A stretch of 64,000 nt of DNA from Leadbetterella sp. (GTDB lineage Bacteria; Bacteroidota; Bacteroidia; Cytophagales; Spirosomataceae). Positions 43,851-53,089 of the stretch are shown piece after piece. The translations under genes were made by a program, and so were the position numbers. The notes beneath the pieces are model-generated. The model was not told the origin of the DNA and made no database searches. It was given only the letters and a program-made list of their open reading frames with translations. The stretch is taken from assembly GCA_019638185.1 (NCBI GenBank), contig JAHBUH010000002.1:291966-355965 (forward strand). The letters run 5' to 3'. The stretch's first letter is position 1. Every line of letters begins with the position of its first letter.

Positions 43851-44945
43851 TTATTGAAAATTCAAATATTTCAGATTTTCGAATTCCTCAAAGAAAGTAA
43901 TGAACCGGGCGGGGTAGCCGGCTTCCGCCTTTCCAGCCGGGAAGCCCAGCACATCAGCGGGGAGCCCGCTGCTTTTGAACAGGGCCTCTTCCAGGGAAAG
44001 CCCCAGGATGTTTACGCCGTTTGTGACACAATCCGCCATGGAAATGGTAGCACCGGCCAGGTTTCCGTCGGCATTGATATAGTCCCCGTTAATCAGCCGG
44101 GCGTCAAATTCCTCCCATTGGAAAGTCTCTTTCCGGTGGTTCTGGAAGAGGGCATCCGATATAAAAAGGAGTTTGTCTTTCTTCATTTTTAGAGCCAGCC
44201 TTGCCGCCTCAAAATGCGCATGGACACCATCGGGGATGATGGGGGCATAAACGTTTTCGGCCAGCAATGCGGCTCCGGCCAATCCCGGCTCCCGGTGATG
44301 AAAGGATGACATGGCGTTAAAGAGGTGGGTGACCAGGTTTACCCCCAGGCCGAATACCTCCATGGCCCGGGCATAGGAGCAGTCGGAATGCCCGGCCGAC
44401 ACCTTCACACCGGCCTCCAGCAGCATTTTTACCTGGACATCGGTAAAATGCTCCGGGGCTATGGTCATCATCTTCAGCACCGGCCCGCCGGCGTCAATGA
44501 TCTCCCGCAGGAGCTGATCGTCAGGTACCCGGATGTACTTGGCCAGGTGAGCGCCCCGTTTCTTCACCGAGATGAAGGGGCCCTCCAGGTGCAGGCCCAT
44601 GATGCCGGTGCCCGGGTGCTCGCGCATGTAGGTCTTAACCGTTTCCAGGGCCGCAAAAATATTTTCCGGCGAAGAAGTGATCAGGGCGGGCAGCACATAA
44701 CCCACGCCGTTTTTCTGCGCCGAAAGCTCTATATCTTCCAGGGCTTCCGCCGTGGGGTCTGCTGTAAAGTGGTACTGTTCCCCCCCGTTAATATGGATAT
44801 CCACCAGGGCCGGGGCCAGGTTTTCGTAGTCGAAATCGTTACCCGTGTAATCACTTACTTCACGGATACACCCGTTTTCTATTTGTAATTTTTGTTTTTC
44901 CAGCCGGCTTCCCGCGCTGTACAGGTTTTTAACGGTAATTTCCAT
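43851..44945 (-). CDS. nagA: N-acetylglucosamine-6-phosphate deacetylase
   Basis: Metal-dependent amidohydrolase of amino sugar catabolism (364 residues) that converts GlcNAc-6-phosphate to GlcN-6-phosphate and acetate. It has the metal and catalytic motifs LVDIHINGG, LHLEGPFIS, SAGHSDCSYARA, THLFNAMSSFHHREPGLAG, IPDGVHAH and FISDAL. It is a single gene here, with no adjacent nagB, kinase or GlcNAc transporter. Confidence 0.92.
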   Translation of the reverse strand: MEITVKNLYSAGSRLEKQKLQIENGCIREVSDYTGNDFDYENLAPALVDIHINGGEQYHFTADPTAEALEDIELSAQKNGVGYVLPALITSSPENIFAALETVKTYMREHPGTGIMGLHLEGPFISVKKRGAHLAKYIRVPDDQLLREIIDAGGPVLKMMTIAPEHFTDVQVKMLLEAGVKVSAGHSDCSYARAMEVFGLGVNLVTHLFNAMSSFHHREPGLAGAALLAENVYAPIIPDGVHAHFEAARLALKMKKDKLLFISDALFQNHRKETFQWEEFDARLINGDYINADGNLAGATISMADCVTNGVNILGLSLEEALFKSSGLPADVLGFPAGKAEAGYPARFITFFEEFENLKYLNFQ

Positions 44946-44970
44946 TTTGTTTTATAAATATACCGGACGG

Positions 44971-46167
44971 CTAGGAGGCGTCGGGTGTTAGATTACTTTC
45001 TTTTTCAGGCGTTTTGGCTTTCATGAGTCCAAACATCATCACCAGTGCGCTCAGTACGATCACCTGGATAAGAAGGGATTTACTGGCCAGGTGGCTCTGT
45101 TTACTGACGGGTACGGAGAGAAACAGCAGGATGGTGATAAGCCCCCGGGGGGCCATGTAAAGCAGGGGATTCAGGGGCATCCGGAACAGGGCCAGGAACA
45201 GGGCTCTGAAAATAAAGATACCGGCCGTAATACCCAGGGCCCAGATCATACTGGTGGGGTCCATGATTTCCGTTCTTTCCAGCAGAAAGCCGAAAAGGAT
45301 AAAGAAAGAGGCCCGGATGAGGAAGGCAAACTCCCCGGTTAATTCGCTGAATTTGGCTACTTCCTTGCTGAAATCCACCGGGTGAAACCGGCGGATGAAT
45401 TTATAGTGCCGGAGCTCATCAATATTTTCCAGGAAGAGGCCAAACAGGAGGATAAAGATCAGCGCCGGCAGATGATAGACTTTGGAAACAAAGTAAATCA
45501 GCACAATGATCAGGATAATAGGAGCAAACTTAATATGATGTTTAATGTTATTCAGGAAATAGGCAAGCGCCAGGGTGGCTACAAATGAAATGATCAGCAT
45601 CAGCAGAATCTGGCCGCTGAAATGCCACCAGGTACCCGTGCCGATATGGTCATTTTCTGTCACAAAATTAAAGAAAAGCACTCCGAAAATATCCGAGAAG
45701 CTGCTTTCATAGGTAACAAACGACCGGTTTTCCCGGGACAGGTAACGGGCGCTGGGAATAGCAATGGAGCTGCTGATCACCGCAAAGGGAATGGAGCTGC
45801 TCAGCGCATTTTTAAAAGTGGAGTCCCCGAAATACCAGAACGCCCAGGCCAGGGAGAAGCTGATGGCCAGCATAGGTAACAGCGCTACCAGCATGGATTT
45901 CCGGATAAAAGGAAATTTACTCCTGTCTAACTGGAGCTCCAGTGCCCCTTCCAGAACGATAAGAATTAAGCCCACGGTGCCCAGTACCGGAAGGATGGAT
46001 GAAAGATCCGGGAGCTCCATGCCTAACAGCAGGCTGGCTTCTTTAACTACGTACCCCAGCACAAGCAGCAGGATAACGGCCGGGATCTTGGTTTTTGACG
46101 AAGTAATGTCAAAAACGTATGCCAGCAGCATAAGGATACATAGGGTGATGGTGATTCCTGTCGACAT
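44971..46167 (-). CDS. CPA-type cation/proton antiporter, membrane domain only
   Basis: A 398-residue protein of the Na+/H+ exchanger family (monovalent cation:proton antiporter). It has about 12 hydrophobic segments, including VLGTVGLILIVLEGALELQLDRSKF and IPFAVISSSIAIPSARYL. The TrkA-N/C regulatory domains of KefB/KefC are absent. Start chosen at MSTGITITLCILM (ATG 46165-46167); the upstream ATG at 46227 adds 20 residues. It follows nagA on the same strand with a 25-base gap, but the two have no known link. Confidence 0.85.
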   Translation of the reverse strand: MSTGITITLCILMLLAYVFDITSSKTKIPAVILLLVLGYVVKEASLLLGMELPDLSSILPVLGTVGLILIVLEGALELQLDRSKFPFIRKSMLVALLPMLAISFSLAWAFWYFGDSTFKNALSSSIPFAVISSSIAIPSARYLSRENRSFVTYESSFSDIFGVLFFNFVTENDHIGTGTWWHFSGQILLMLIISFVATLALAYFLNNIKHHIKFAPIILIIVLIYFVSKVYHLPALIFILLFGLFLENIDELRHYKFIRRFHPVDFSKEVAKFSELTGEFAFLIRASFFILFGFLLERTEIMDPTSMIWALGITAGIFIFRALFLALFRMPLNPLLYMAPRGLITILLFLSVPVSKQSHLASKSLLIQVIVLSALVMMFGLMKAKTPEKESNLTPDAS

Positions 46168-46298
46168 AGATAGGTTAAACGGGTTGACGAAGAATACAAA
46201 AAAAGCAAAGCCGGCCCATATCTGCAAACTTTATTTCGGTGAGTTGACCATCCGGGGAAATTTAGAGACATTCTCCTGTTTTCCTTGATAACCTTGTG

Positions 46299-46306
46299 TA
46301 ATTTTG
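46299..46306 (+). promoter_or_regulatory. -7 promoter element of nspC
   Basis: TAATTTTG fits TAnnTTTG, 17 bases before the ATG at 46324. The -33 position has no clear TTTG. Confidence 0.4.
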
Positions 46307-46323
46307 CGTTTTAAATCTGAAAA

Positions 46324-47469
46324 ATGAGCGTACCCGTCGACTTTTCGAAAATCCCTTCCCCTGCTTATGTGCTGGAAGAGAGGCTGTTAAAAAGAAACCT
46401 GGAGCTGATCCGGAGCGTGCAGGAGAGATCCGGCGCCAGCATTATCCTGGCCCTCAAAGGCTTTTCCATGTACCGGATGTTTCCCCTGGTGAAGGAGTAC
46501 CTGTCCGGCGCCACGGCCAGCTCGCTGAATGAGGCCCGGCTGATAGTGGAAGAAATGGGCTGCCTGGCCCACAGCTACTGCCCGGCCTACAAGGAGGAAG
46601 AATTTAACGAAATGATGGAGTACAGCTCCCACCTGACATTCAACTCGCTCAGCCAGTATGAACTGTACAAAGACCGCGTGCTGCATCACCGCGAAAAGAT
46701 CTCCATGGGCTTACGGATCAACCCGGAATACGCCGAAGTGGAGACCGATATGTATAATCCGGCCATCCGCGGATCCCGGCTGGGCATTACCCGGAACCTC
46801 CTGGGTGACACCCTCCCCGAAGGCATAGAAGGGCTGCATTCCCATACCCTGTGTGAAAACGATTCCTATGTGCTGGAGCGCACCCTGGTGCATATCGAAG
46901 AGAAGTTCGGCGATCTGCTGCACCAGGTAAAATGGCTCAACCTGGGCGGAGGCCACCTCATGACCCGCGCCGGCTATGATCACGAGCACCTGATCGGCCT
47001 GATCGGGCGCCTGCGTAAGAAATATAACATCGAGGTCATCCTGGAGCCCGGTTCGGCCATAGCCTGGGAAACCGGCTTTTTACGGAGCAAAGTGCTGGAT
47101 ATTGTAGATTCCCTGGGCGTAAAAGTGGCCATCCTGGACACCTCCTTTGCCGCCCACATGCCCGATACCCTGGAAATGCCCTACAAGCCCAAAGTCTGGG
47201 GCGCCGATCCGGAAGCCCTACCCGGGAAACACGTTTACCGCCTGGGCGGCATGACCTGCCTGGCCGGCGACTACATGAGCGAATACTCCTTTGACGCCCC
47301 TTTACAGGTAGGCGATACCCTGGTTTTCAATGACATGATCCACTACACCATGGTGAAAACCACCACCTTTAACGGCGTGGGCCTCCCCGCCATCGGGATC
47401 ATCCGGGAGAACGGCGAATTTGAGTTGTTGAAGTCTTTTGGATATGAAACGTTTAAGGATAGGATATGA
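46324..47469 (+). CDS. nspC: Carboxynorspermidine/carboxyspermidine decarboxylase
   Basis: PLP-dependent decarboxylase (381 residues) of the alanine-racemase fold that makes spermidine, norspermidine or homospermidine from the carboxy form. The PLP lysine is in LALKGFSMY, followed by ATASSLNEARL, LRINPEYAEVE, HTLCEN, LNLGGGH and LEPGSAIAW. The dehydrogenase partner that makes the carboxy polyamine is not in this window. The nth gene overlaps its stop by 4 bases. Confidence 0.92.
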   Translation: MSVPVDFSKIPSPAYVLEERLLKRNLELIRSVQERSGASIILALKGFSMYRMFPLVKEYLSGATASSLNEARLIVEEMGCLAHSYCPAYKEEEFNEMMEYSSHLTFNSLSQYELYKDRVLHHREKISMGLRINPEYAEVETDMYNPAIRGSRLGITRNLLGDTLPEGIEGLHSHTLCENDSYVLERTLVHIEEKFGDLLHQVKWLNLGGGHLMTRAGYDHEHLIGLIGRLRKKYNIEVILEPGSAIAWETGFLRSKVLDIVDSLGVKVAILDTSFAAHMPDTLEMPYKPKVWGADPEALPGKHVYRLGGMTCLAGDYMSEYSFDAPLQVGDTLVFNDMIHYTMVKTTTFNGVGLPAIGIIRENGEFELLKSFGYETFKDRI

Positions 47470-48152
47470 CCCTGAAAGAACGTTACGCCGGAGTGATCGA
47501 GTATTTTGAGCAGCACATGCCTAACCCGGAGACCGAGCTGTATTACCGGAACCCGTATGAGCTGCTGGTGGCCGTTATTCTTTCAGCGCAATGCACCGAT
47601 AAGCGGGTGAATATGGTGACTCCGGAGCTTTTTAAGCGCTATCCTGATGCACGGATTCTTTCCAAAGCCGAACCGGAAGAGGTGTTTGAATACATCCGGA
47701 GTATTTCTTACCCCAATAATAAGGCAAAGCACCTGGTGGGGATGGCGCAGATGCTGGTGAATGACTTTCAGAATGAGGTGCCGGATACCATAGAAAAACT
47801 GGTAAAAATGCCGGGCGTGGGCAGGAAAACCGCTAATGTGATCGCTTCGGTGATCCATAACCAGCCCGCCATGGCCGTAGATACGCACGTATTCCGGGTG
47901 TCCCACCGCCTGGGCCTGGTCAGCTTAAAAGCTAAAAACCCGCTGCTGGTAGAAAAAGAGCTGGTAGCCCACCTGTCAGTAGGCATCATCCCCAAAGCCC
48001 ACCACTGGCTGATTTTGCACGGCCGCTACACCTGCATGGCGCGGAATCCCCAGTGCCAGGTGTGTGGCATCACGCACTTCTGTGCTTCTTACCCGGTTAT
48101 TCAGCAGGAAGGAGTGGTGGCGGCGGACGCGAAGCTGCCGAAGATAAGCTAG
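47466..48152 (+). CDS. nth: Endonuclease III (DNA glycosylase/AP lyase)
   Basis: A 228-residue base-excision repair enzyme that removes oxidised pyrimidines. It has the helix-hairpin-helix MPGVGRKTANVI with the catalytic lysine, the catalytic aspartate in AVDTHVFRVSHRLGL, and the 4Fe-4S cluster cysteines in CMARNPQCQVCGITHFC (spacing Cys-x6-Cys-x2-Cys-x5-Cys). The ATG overlaps the nspC stop (ATGA). Confidence 0.95.
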   Translation: MTLKERYAGVIEYFEQHMPNPETELYYRNPYELLVAVILSAQCTDKRVNMVTPELFKRYPDARILSKAEPEEVFEYIRSISYPNNKAKHLVGMAQMLVNDFQNEVPDTIEKLVKMPGVGRKTANVIASVIHNQPAMAVDTHVFRVSHRLGLVSLKAKNPLLVEKELVAHLSVGIIPKAHHWLILHGRYTCMARNPQCQVCGITHFCASYPVIQQEGVVAADAKLPKIS

Positions 48153-48173
48153 GGGGAGTAATTAATAATTAAC

Positions 48174-49370
48174 CTAACCATTAACCATTTCCCCCGCTTC
48201 CTCCACCGCCATATACGCCATCACCCCCGGCCCCACCTCCAGCGCGGCCTCATCAATATCAAAGGTGGGTGTATGAACGCCTGAAATGATGCCGCGGGCT
48301 TCGTTCCGGGTGCCGAGGCGGTAGAAGCTGGCGTCAGTTACCTGGCTGTAGAAGGCAAAATCCTCACCGGCCAGCCAGAGATCCAGGTCTACGATGTTTT
48401 CTTCTCCCACATACGCGGTGGCGTGCCGGCGGATCCGGCGGGTGAGTTCGGGGTGATTCTGAAGGAAAGGGTAGCCCTTGACGATACAGAATTCGCAGCG
48501 GGCTCCCATGGCGTCAGCGATGCCCTCGGCCATCTTTTTCATGCGTTCCAGGCCTTCTGCCCGCCATTCTTCGTTCATGCAGCGGAAGGTGCCTTCGATG
48601 TACACGTCGTTCGGGATGATATTGGTAGCGCCTTCGGCGATCATCTTTCCGAAGGTGAGCACGGAAGGATAAGCCGGGTTACGGTTCCGGGAAATGATCT
48701 GCTGGAGGCTTACTATGATGTTAGAGGCCACTACCACGGGGTCTATGGTCATGTGCGGTGCGGCCCCATGCCCGCCCTTACCATGAACGCGCATGTAAAT
48801 TTCATCGGTGCTGGCCATGTACATGCCTTCCCGGAAGCCGATCTTGCCCACGGGGATATTGGGCGCCACGTGCTGCCCGATAATGCGCTGAACCGGCGGA
48901 TTCTGAAGTACGCCTTCGCGGATCATCATGGATGCCCCGCCGGGTGCTTTTTCCTCGCCGGGCTGAAAAATGAGTTTGATACTTCCTTCCATCTGGTCCC
49001 GGAGCGTGTTCAGGATGCGCGCGGTGGCCAGGAGGGAAGAGGTATGTACATCGTGCCCGCAGGCGTGCATTACGCCGGGGTTTTGGGATCGGTAGGGCGT
49101 TTCGTTTTGCTCGGTGATGGGCAGGGCGTCTATATCGGCCCGCAGGGCAATGACCCGGCTGCCGGGATTTTTTCCTTCTACCAGGGCGGTGACGCCCGTG
49201 CCGGCTATTCCTTCCTGTGGCGTGAGGCCTATGGCGCGCAGTTCGGCGGCAATGAACGCGGCCGTCTTTTTCTCTTCAAAGGAGAGTTCCGGGTTCTGGT
49301 GAATATGATGCCGGATCTTCACGGTATCGGTGAAATATTCCCGGGAAAGAGATTTTATTTTTTCGAGCAT
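48174..49370 (-). CDS. M20 family amidohydrolase (N-acyl-amino-acid hydrolase type)
   Basis: A 398-residue zinc-dependent amidohydrolase of the M20D group (IAA-amino acid hydrolase-like). It starts MLEKIKSLSREYFTDTVKIRHHIHQNPELSFEE (ATG 49368-49370); the ATG 14 codons upstream is less likely. Metal ligands are in HACGHDVHTSS, QPGEEKAPGGASMM, IIGQHVAPN and LAGEDFAFYSQ. It acts on N-acylated or amide-linked amino acids in the cytoplasm. The substrate cannot be set from sequence. It is convergent with nth and divergent from the thioredoxin-like gene. Confidence 0.9.
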   Translation of the reverse strand: MLEKIKSLSREYFTDTVKIRHHIHQNPELSFEEKKTAAFIAAELRAIGLTPQEGIAGTGVTALVEGKNPGSRVIALRADIDALPITEQNETPYRSQNPGVMHACGHDVHTSSLLATARILNTLRDQMEGSIKLIFQPGEEKAPGGASMMIREGVLQNPPVQRIIGQHVAPNIPVGKIGFREGMYMASTDEIYMRVHGKGGHGAAPHMTIDPVVVASNIIVSLQQIISRNRNPAYPSVLTFGKMIAEGATNIIPNDVYIEGTFRCMNEEWRAEGLERMKKMAEGIADAMGARCEFCIVKGYPFLQNHPELTRRIRRHATAYVGEENIVDLDLWLAGEDFAFYSQVTDASFYRLGTRNEARGIISGVHTPTFDIDEAALEVGPGVMAYMAVEEAGEMVNG

Positions 49371-49444
49371 ACGGTTCTTCGCTTTTGGGTACAAAACTAA
49401 CATATTTATCAATTTTGGTACCGGTTTTGCGTTGTTATATCATT

Positions 49445-49987
49445 ATGCAAAAATACATGAAGCAATTATTTCTGGCTTTGTTCTTTCTGCTGGCTTGCGG
49501 CCCTGCTTTTTCACAGGCGCAGAAGATTAACTGGATGTCACTGGAAGAGGCCTTTGCCAAAACCCAGCAGGAGCCCCGGAAAATACTGATCGATGTATAT
49601 ACCGACTGGTGCGGGTGGTGCAAGGTGATGGATCAGAAGACGTTTTCGGATCCGAAAGTGGTGAACTACGTTAATAAAAATTACTATGCCGTAAAGTTTA
49701 ATGCAGAAAGCCGGAAAGACGTGAAGATCGGGGATAAGGTGTATAAGTTTGATTCGGCTAACCGGGCCCATGAGGCGGCCATTGCACTCCTGCAGGGAAA
49801 TATGAGCTATCCCAGCATTGTTTACCTGGATGAGAAATTCAATATGATCCAGCCGGTGCCCGGGTACATGGAGGCTAAGCCCTTTCACCAGGTGATTACG
49901 TTTATTGGCGGAGATCACCACCGGAAAGAGCAGTTTGAAGCCTTTAAGACGGGTACGTACGTAAAAACCTACAGCAGCGGAAAATAA
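49445..49987 (+). CDS. Thioredoxin-family protein, exported
   Basis: A protein of about 180 residues with a signal peptide (QKYMKQLFLALFFLLACGPAFSQ) and a thioredoxin fold. The redox centre is CGWC in DVYTDWCGWCKVM, followed by FSDPKVVNYVNKNYYAVKFN, a cis-proline-like MSYPSIVYLDE and a C-terminal helix. Members of this DUF255/thioredoxin-like group are periplasmic thiol reductants or folding helpers. I use the ATG at 49445; 49457 (MKQLF) is also good. A copy of its 3' end follows it (see repeat). Confidence 0.85.
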   Translation: MQKYMKQLFLALFFLLACGPAFSQAQKINWMSLEEAFAKTQQEPRKILIDVYTDWCGWCKVMDQKTFSDPKVVNYVNKNYYAVKFNAESRKDVKIGDKVYKFDSANRAHEAAIALLQGNMSYPSIVYLDEKFNMIQPVPGYMEAKPFHQVITFIGGDHHRKEQFEAFKTGTYVKTYSSGK

Positions 49988-50067
49988 AAGAAGCTGCCCG
50001 GCAAGTATGGCGCTTGGTCTTACTCAGGAAAATGCTACAGCAGTGGAAAATAAAATAAGCTGCCCGG
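49969..50067. repeat. 33-bp direct repeat covering the end of the thioredoxin gene
   Basis: CTACAGCAGCGGAAAATAAA and the next 13 bases (to GCTGCCCGG) at 49969-50001 recur at 50035-50067 with two base changes. The first copy holds the last codons YSSGK and the stop codon; the second is non-coding downstream sequence. Spacing is 66 bases. Confidence 0.85.
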
Positions 50068-50118
50068 AAAGCCGTAAACGGGTCATTCTCTGACCTTCCC
50101 AGCTTCCCGGACAGCTCC
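50058..50118 (-). terminator. Long inverted repeat with T-rich tail, terminator of pdhB
   Basis: AGCTGCCCGGAAAGC at the start pairs with GCTTCCCGGACAGCT near the end, with 2 mismatches. Read on the minus strand the hairpin is followed by TTATTTTATTTT, and it lies downstream of the pdhB stop. It may also stop the plus-strand thioredoxin transcript. Confidence 0.6.
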
Positions 50119-50154
50119 GGTATTTTCAGACGGGGGATAACCCCGGAGATCTGC

Positions 50155-51138
50155 TTACTTTCTGTATAAAACTTCTTTCACCGCTTTCACCGTACGCTCC
50201 ACGTTAGGGAGGGTGGCTTCAATCAGCGTAGGCGCATAATGCAGCGGAATATCCATGCTGTTTACGCGGATCACCGGTGCATCCAGGTAATCGAAAGCGT
50301 TTCTTTGCAGGTGGTAGCTGATCTCGCTGGAGATAGCGGCCAGCGGCCAGGCCTCTTCCACCACCACGCAGCGGTTAGTTTTCTTCACCGAGTTAACCAC
50401 GGTAGCGTAATCAATAGGCCGCACGGTGCGCAGGTCGATCAGCTCCACGCTGATGCCTTCCTTCTTCAGCTGTTCCACGGCCGGTTTTACCACGCGCGGA
50501 ATCATCTTACCGAACGAGACCAGGGTTACGTCACTTCCTTCCTGGATCACATGGGCCTGACCCAGCGGCAGCAGGTATTCTCCTTCCGGAACTTCACCCT
50601 TATCGCCGTACATTTGCTCTGACTCCATGAAGATCACGGGGTCATTATCACGGATAGACGATTTCAAAAGTCCTTTTGCATCATAGGCGTTAGAGGGAAC
50701 CACCACTTTCAAACCGGGCGTATTGGCAAACCAGTTTTCAAAGTTTTGGGAGTGCTGGGCACCCAGCTGGCCGGCGTTTCCGGTAGGTCCGCGGAAAACG
50801 ATAGGGCAGGAGTACTGTCCGGCAGACATGGCCATTATTTTAGCGGCGCTGTTAATTATCTGGTCAATAGCCACCAGCGAGAAGTTAAAGGTCATGAACT
50901 CCACAATGGGCCGGCAGCCGTTAATGGCGGCACCTACCCCGATACCGGCAAAGCCCAGCTCTGCGATAGGAGTATCTATAACCCGTTTCGGACCGAACTC
51001 GTCTAACATCCCCTGGCTGGCTTTGTAGGCACCGTTATATTCCGCTACCTCTTCACCCATTAAAAAAACCATCTCGTCTCTACGCATTTCTTCTGACATA
51101 GCTTCCTTGATGGCGTCTCTGAATTGAATTTCTCTCAT
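50155..51138 (-). CDS. pdhB: Pyruvate dehydrogenase E1 component, beta subunit
   Basis: A 327-residue transketolase-type E1 beta subunit of a 2-oxoacid dehydrogenase complex. It has the thiamine diphosphate-binding and interface regions MREIQFRDAIKEAMSEEM, GEEVAEYNGAYKASQGMLDEFG, DTPIAELGFAGIGVGAA, GRPIVEFMTFNFS and LIDLRTVRPIDY. The alpha subunit and E2 are not next to it. Its promoter and a terminator lie at either side, so it is monocistronic. The closely related branched-chain E1 beta subunit cannot be fully ruled out. Confidence 0.92.
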   Translation of the reverse strand: MREIQFRDAIKEAMSEEMRRDEMVFLMGEEVAEYNGAYKASQGMLDEFGPKRVIDTPIAELGFAGIGVGAAINGCRPIVEFMTFNFSLVAIDQIINSAAKIMAMSAGQYSCPIVFRGPTGNAGQLGAQHSQNFENWFANTPGLKVVVPSNAYDAKGLLKSSIRDNDPVIFMESEQMYGDKGEVPEGEYLLPLGQAHVIQEGSDVTLVSFGKMIPRVVKPAVEQLKKEGISVELIDLRTVRPIDYATVVNSVKKTNRCVVVEEAWPLAAISSEISYHLQRNAFDYLDAPVIRVNSMDIPLHYAPTLIEATLPNVERTVKAVKEVLYRK

Positions 51139-51175
51139 ATTGAACTTTTTGAAGGATTCTGCCTTTTAATGGTTA

Positions 51176-51207
51176 CAAAAATAGTATATAGTGCTGAAAT
51201 ACTAAAA
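51176..51207 (-). promoter_or_regulatory. Promoter of pdhB
   Basis: On the minus strand, TTTT (3 of 4 of the -33 box) is followed after 20 bases by TATTTTTG (51176-51183), which fits TAnnTTTG. The ATG is 37 bases downstream. Confidence 0.5.
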
Positions 51208-51249
51208 TGATTTTTACATACAAAAGTCGGGAAATGTTGCAGGATCCGA

Positions 51250-51365
51250 TTAAAAAAAAAAGGACTGGAGCAATTGCCCCAGCCTTTCCCGCTACTAAAT
51301 CCACACAACTTTTATCTTTAAACCGAATCTCGCTCAGAGATTGCCGGTGTTTTTATCTCTTTTGA
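51250..51365 (-). ncRNA. Candidate small RNA in the pdhB-thiL gap
   Basis: On the minus strand a TAAATTTG (-7 box, 51371-51378) is followed by about 115 bases that contain a perfect 6-bp stem-loop (AATCTC/GAGATT, 51326-51342) and end in a terminator hairpin with a 9-10-base T run (51252-51287). No reading frame with an ATG is present in the span. A promoter, folded body and terminator without a gene suggest a stand-alone small RNA. No known family is recognised. Confidence 0.45.
51252..51287 (-). terminator. Rho-independent terminator on the minus strand
   Basis: AAGGCTGGGGC AATT GCTCCAGTCCTT followed by T runs on the minus strand (with two G-T pairs). No protein gene ends here, so it marks the end of the candidate small RNA. 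Confidence 0.7.
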
Positions 51366-51630
51366 CAATGCAAATTTAATAGCTTTTTTGGAATTAAAAA
51401 AAAGTAAAAAACCTATTTTTTTAAAAAAATGTGTATAACCGGCTTTTTTTGAGAAAAATACAGCTAATCTACATATTTAATATACTGTTAATTAGAAGGA
51501 TTGTAAGATCGTATCCACTCAAATGCGAACTTTTTATTTTTGAAAAAAAATAAGGGGTCACCGGCCCGCCGTATAAGCGGCTCTTTCCGGTGAGCGCTAT
51601 TTGCAGTTGGTTTTTTAGTAACTTTGCAGC

Positions 51631-52638
51631 ATGAAAACATTGGAAGACCTTGGGGAGTTCGGTCTGATAGACCGTATAAAGGATAAAACCGTAGTAAGAA
51701 ATGCCAGTTCTTTAAACGGAATAGGAGACGATGCCGCCGTGATAGACCAGGGCGGGCATTACGGGCTGCTTTCTACGGACCTGCTGATAGAAGGGGTGCA
51801 CTTTGACCTTTCATACGCCCCGCTGAAGCACCTGGGGTATAAAGCGGTGTCCGTAAATGTTTCAGATATCGCCGCTATGAACGGCATTCCCCGGCAGGTG
51901 ACCGTTTCCCTGGGCCTGAGTAACCGTTTCGGCCTGGAGGCCATTGACGAACTGTATGAAGGTATCCACCTGGCCTGCGAAGCGTATAATGTGGATTTGG
52001 TGGGCGGCGATACCAGCGCCAGCCGCGCAGGCCTGGTCATCTCCGTGTCGGTACTGGGAGAGGTGGCGGCTGACCGGCTCACCTTACGCAGCGGATCCCG
52101 GGAGAATGATATTGTATGCGTGACCGGTGACCTGGGCGCGGCTTACATGGGGCTGCAGGTGCTGGAGCGGGAAAAGCAGGAATTCCTGGCTAACCCAGAA
52201 ATGGTGCCCCAGATAGAGAATAAATCGTATGTGGTAGGTAAGCAGCTGAAGCCGGAAGCACGCATGGACATCATCCATGAGCTGGCTGAAAAGGGAGTGG
52301 TGCCCACATCCATGATCGATATTTCTGACGGGCTGGCTTCGGAGATTCTTCACTTATCCCAACAGTCGGGCAACGGGTTTACGGTATTTTTTGAAAATAT
52401 TCCTATTGAGAACATCACCCTTGAGACCACCACGGAGCTTAACATTAACCCGGTGGTGGCGGTAGTAAACGGAGGGGAAGATTATGAGCTGCTGATGACC
52501 ATCCGCCAGGATGATTTTGAAAAGATCAAAGAAATCCCGGATATCACGCCCATCGGGTTTGTGAACACCGAAAAGCAGAACTGGCTGGTGCTGAATTCGG
52601 GAGAGCGTACCCGTATCACGGCTCCGGGCTGGAAATAG
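51631..52638 (+). CDS. thiL: Thiamine-monophosphate kinase
   Basis: ATP-dependent kinase (335 residues) that makes thiamine diphosphate from the monophosphate. The family motifs are present: GEFGLIDRI, GIGDDAAVI with the metal-binding aspartates, STDLLIEGVHFDLSY, NVSDIAAMNG, LVGGDTSAS, CVTGDLGAA and DISDGLASEI. No TPP riboswitch is visible upstream. TAACTTTG just before the ATG fits a -7 box but would give a nearly leaderless transcript. Confidence 0.94.
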   Translation: MKTLEDLGEFGLIDRIKDKTVVRNASSLNGIGDDAAVIDQGGHYGLLSTDLLIEGVHFDLSYAPLKHLGYKAVSVNVSDIAAMNGIPRQVTVSLGLSNRFGLEAIDELYEGIHLACEAYNVDLVGGDTSASRAGLVISVSVLGEVAADRLTLRSGSRENDIVCVTGDLGAAYMGLQVLEREKQEFLANPEMVPQIENKSYVVGKQLKPEARMDIIHELAEKGVVPTSMIDISDGLASEILHLSQQSGNGFTVFFENIPIENITLETTTELNINPVVAVVNGGEDYELLMTIRQDDFEKIKEIPDITPIGFVNTEKQNWLVLNSGERTRITAPGWK

Positions 52639-53089
52639 TTGATTATCAGAAAGCAGAATTTGTTTCCGGGACTTAAAAGTTTTGGCATGATTTTAGTCTG
52701 TTCCACACGCTCATGCTTTTCCGGTTATTCCCTTTTTAAAAGAAGTATACTTTCAAATAAAAATTCCTGCATTTTTAAAAAGCAGGGCAGGGAGTCACAG
52801 GCTATTGTTCCGGAAAGAAGATTTTTTGTTTTTAAGGGTACGAGCTATTTTTTATAAATTATTTAAAATAAGCTATTTGATATTTGTTTTTTAAGCGCTT
52901 TTTCCCGTAAAGGAGCAGGTCCAGACCTCCCGCCACCACTTACTTTATTATACCCTTTTCTTTTTTTCATGCAGAAGAAATGCAGATTCGTTAAAAACGG
53001 CTTACTTTTTGCATATATTAATTAAGGTAAAGACGGGTGAAAATCCGAAGCCTGTTATTTACAAATTAAGTCGCTAAAATACATAGTTT
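52639..53089. other. AT-rich intergenic region without a gene
   Basis: About 450 bases with no coding frame of convincing quality. It holds a small inverted repeat (CCTGC...GCAGG near 52766-52786) and long A/T runs, and ends in the presumed promoter region of the surface protein gene. Nothing else could be named. Confidence 0.5.
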
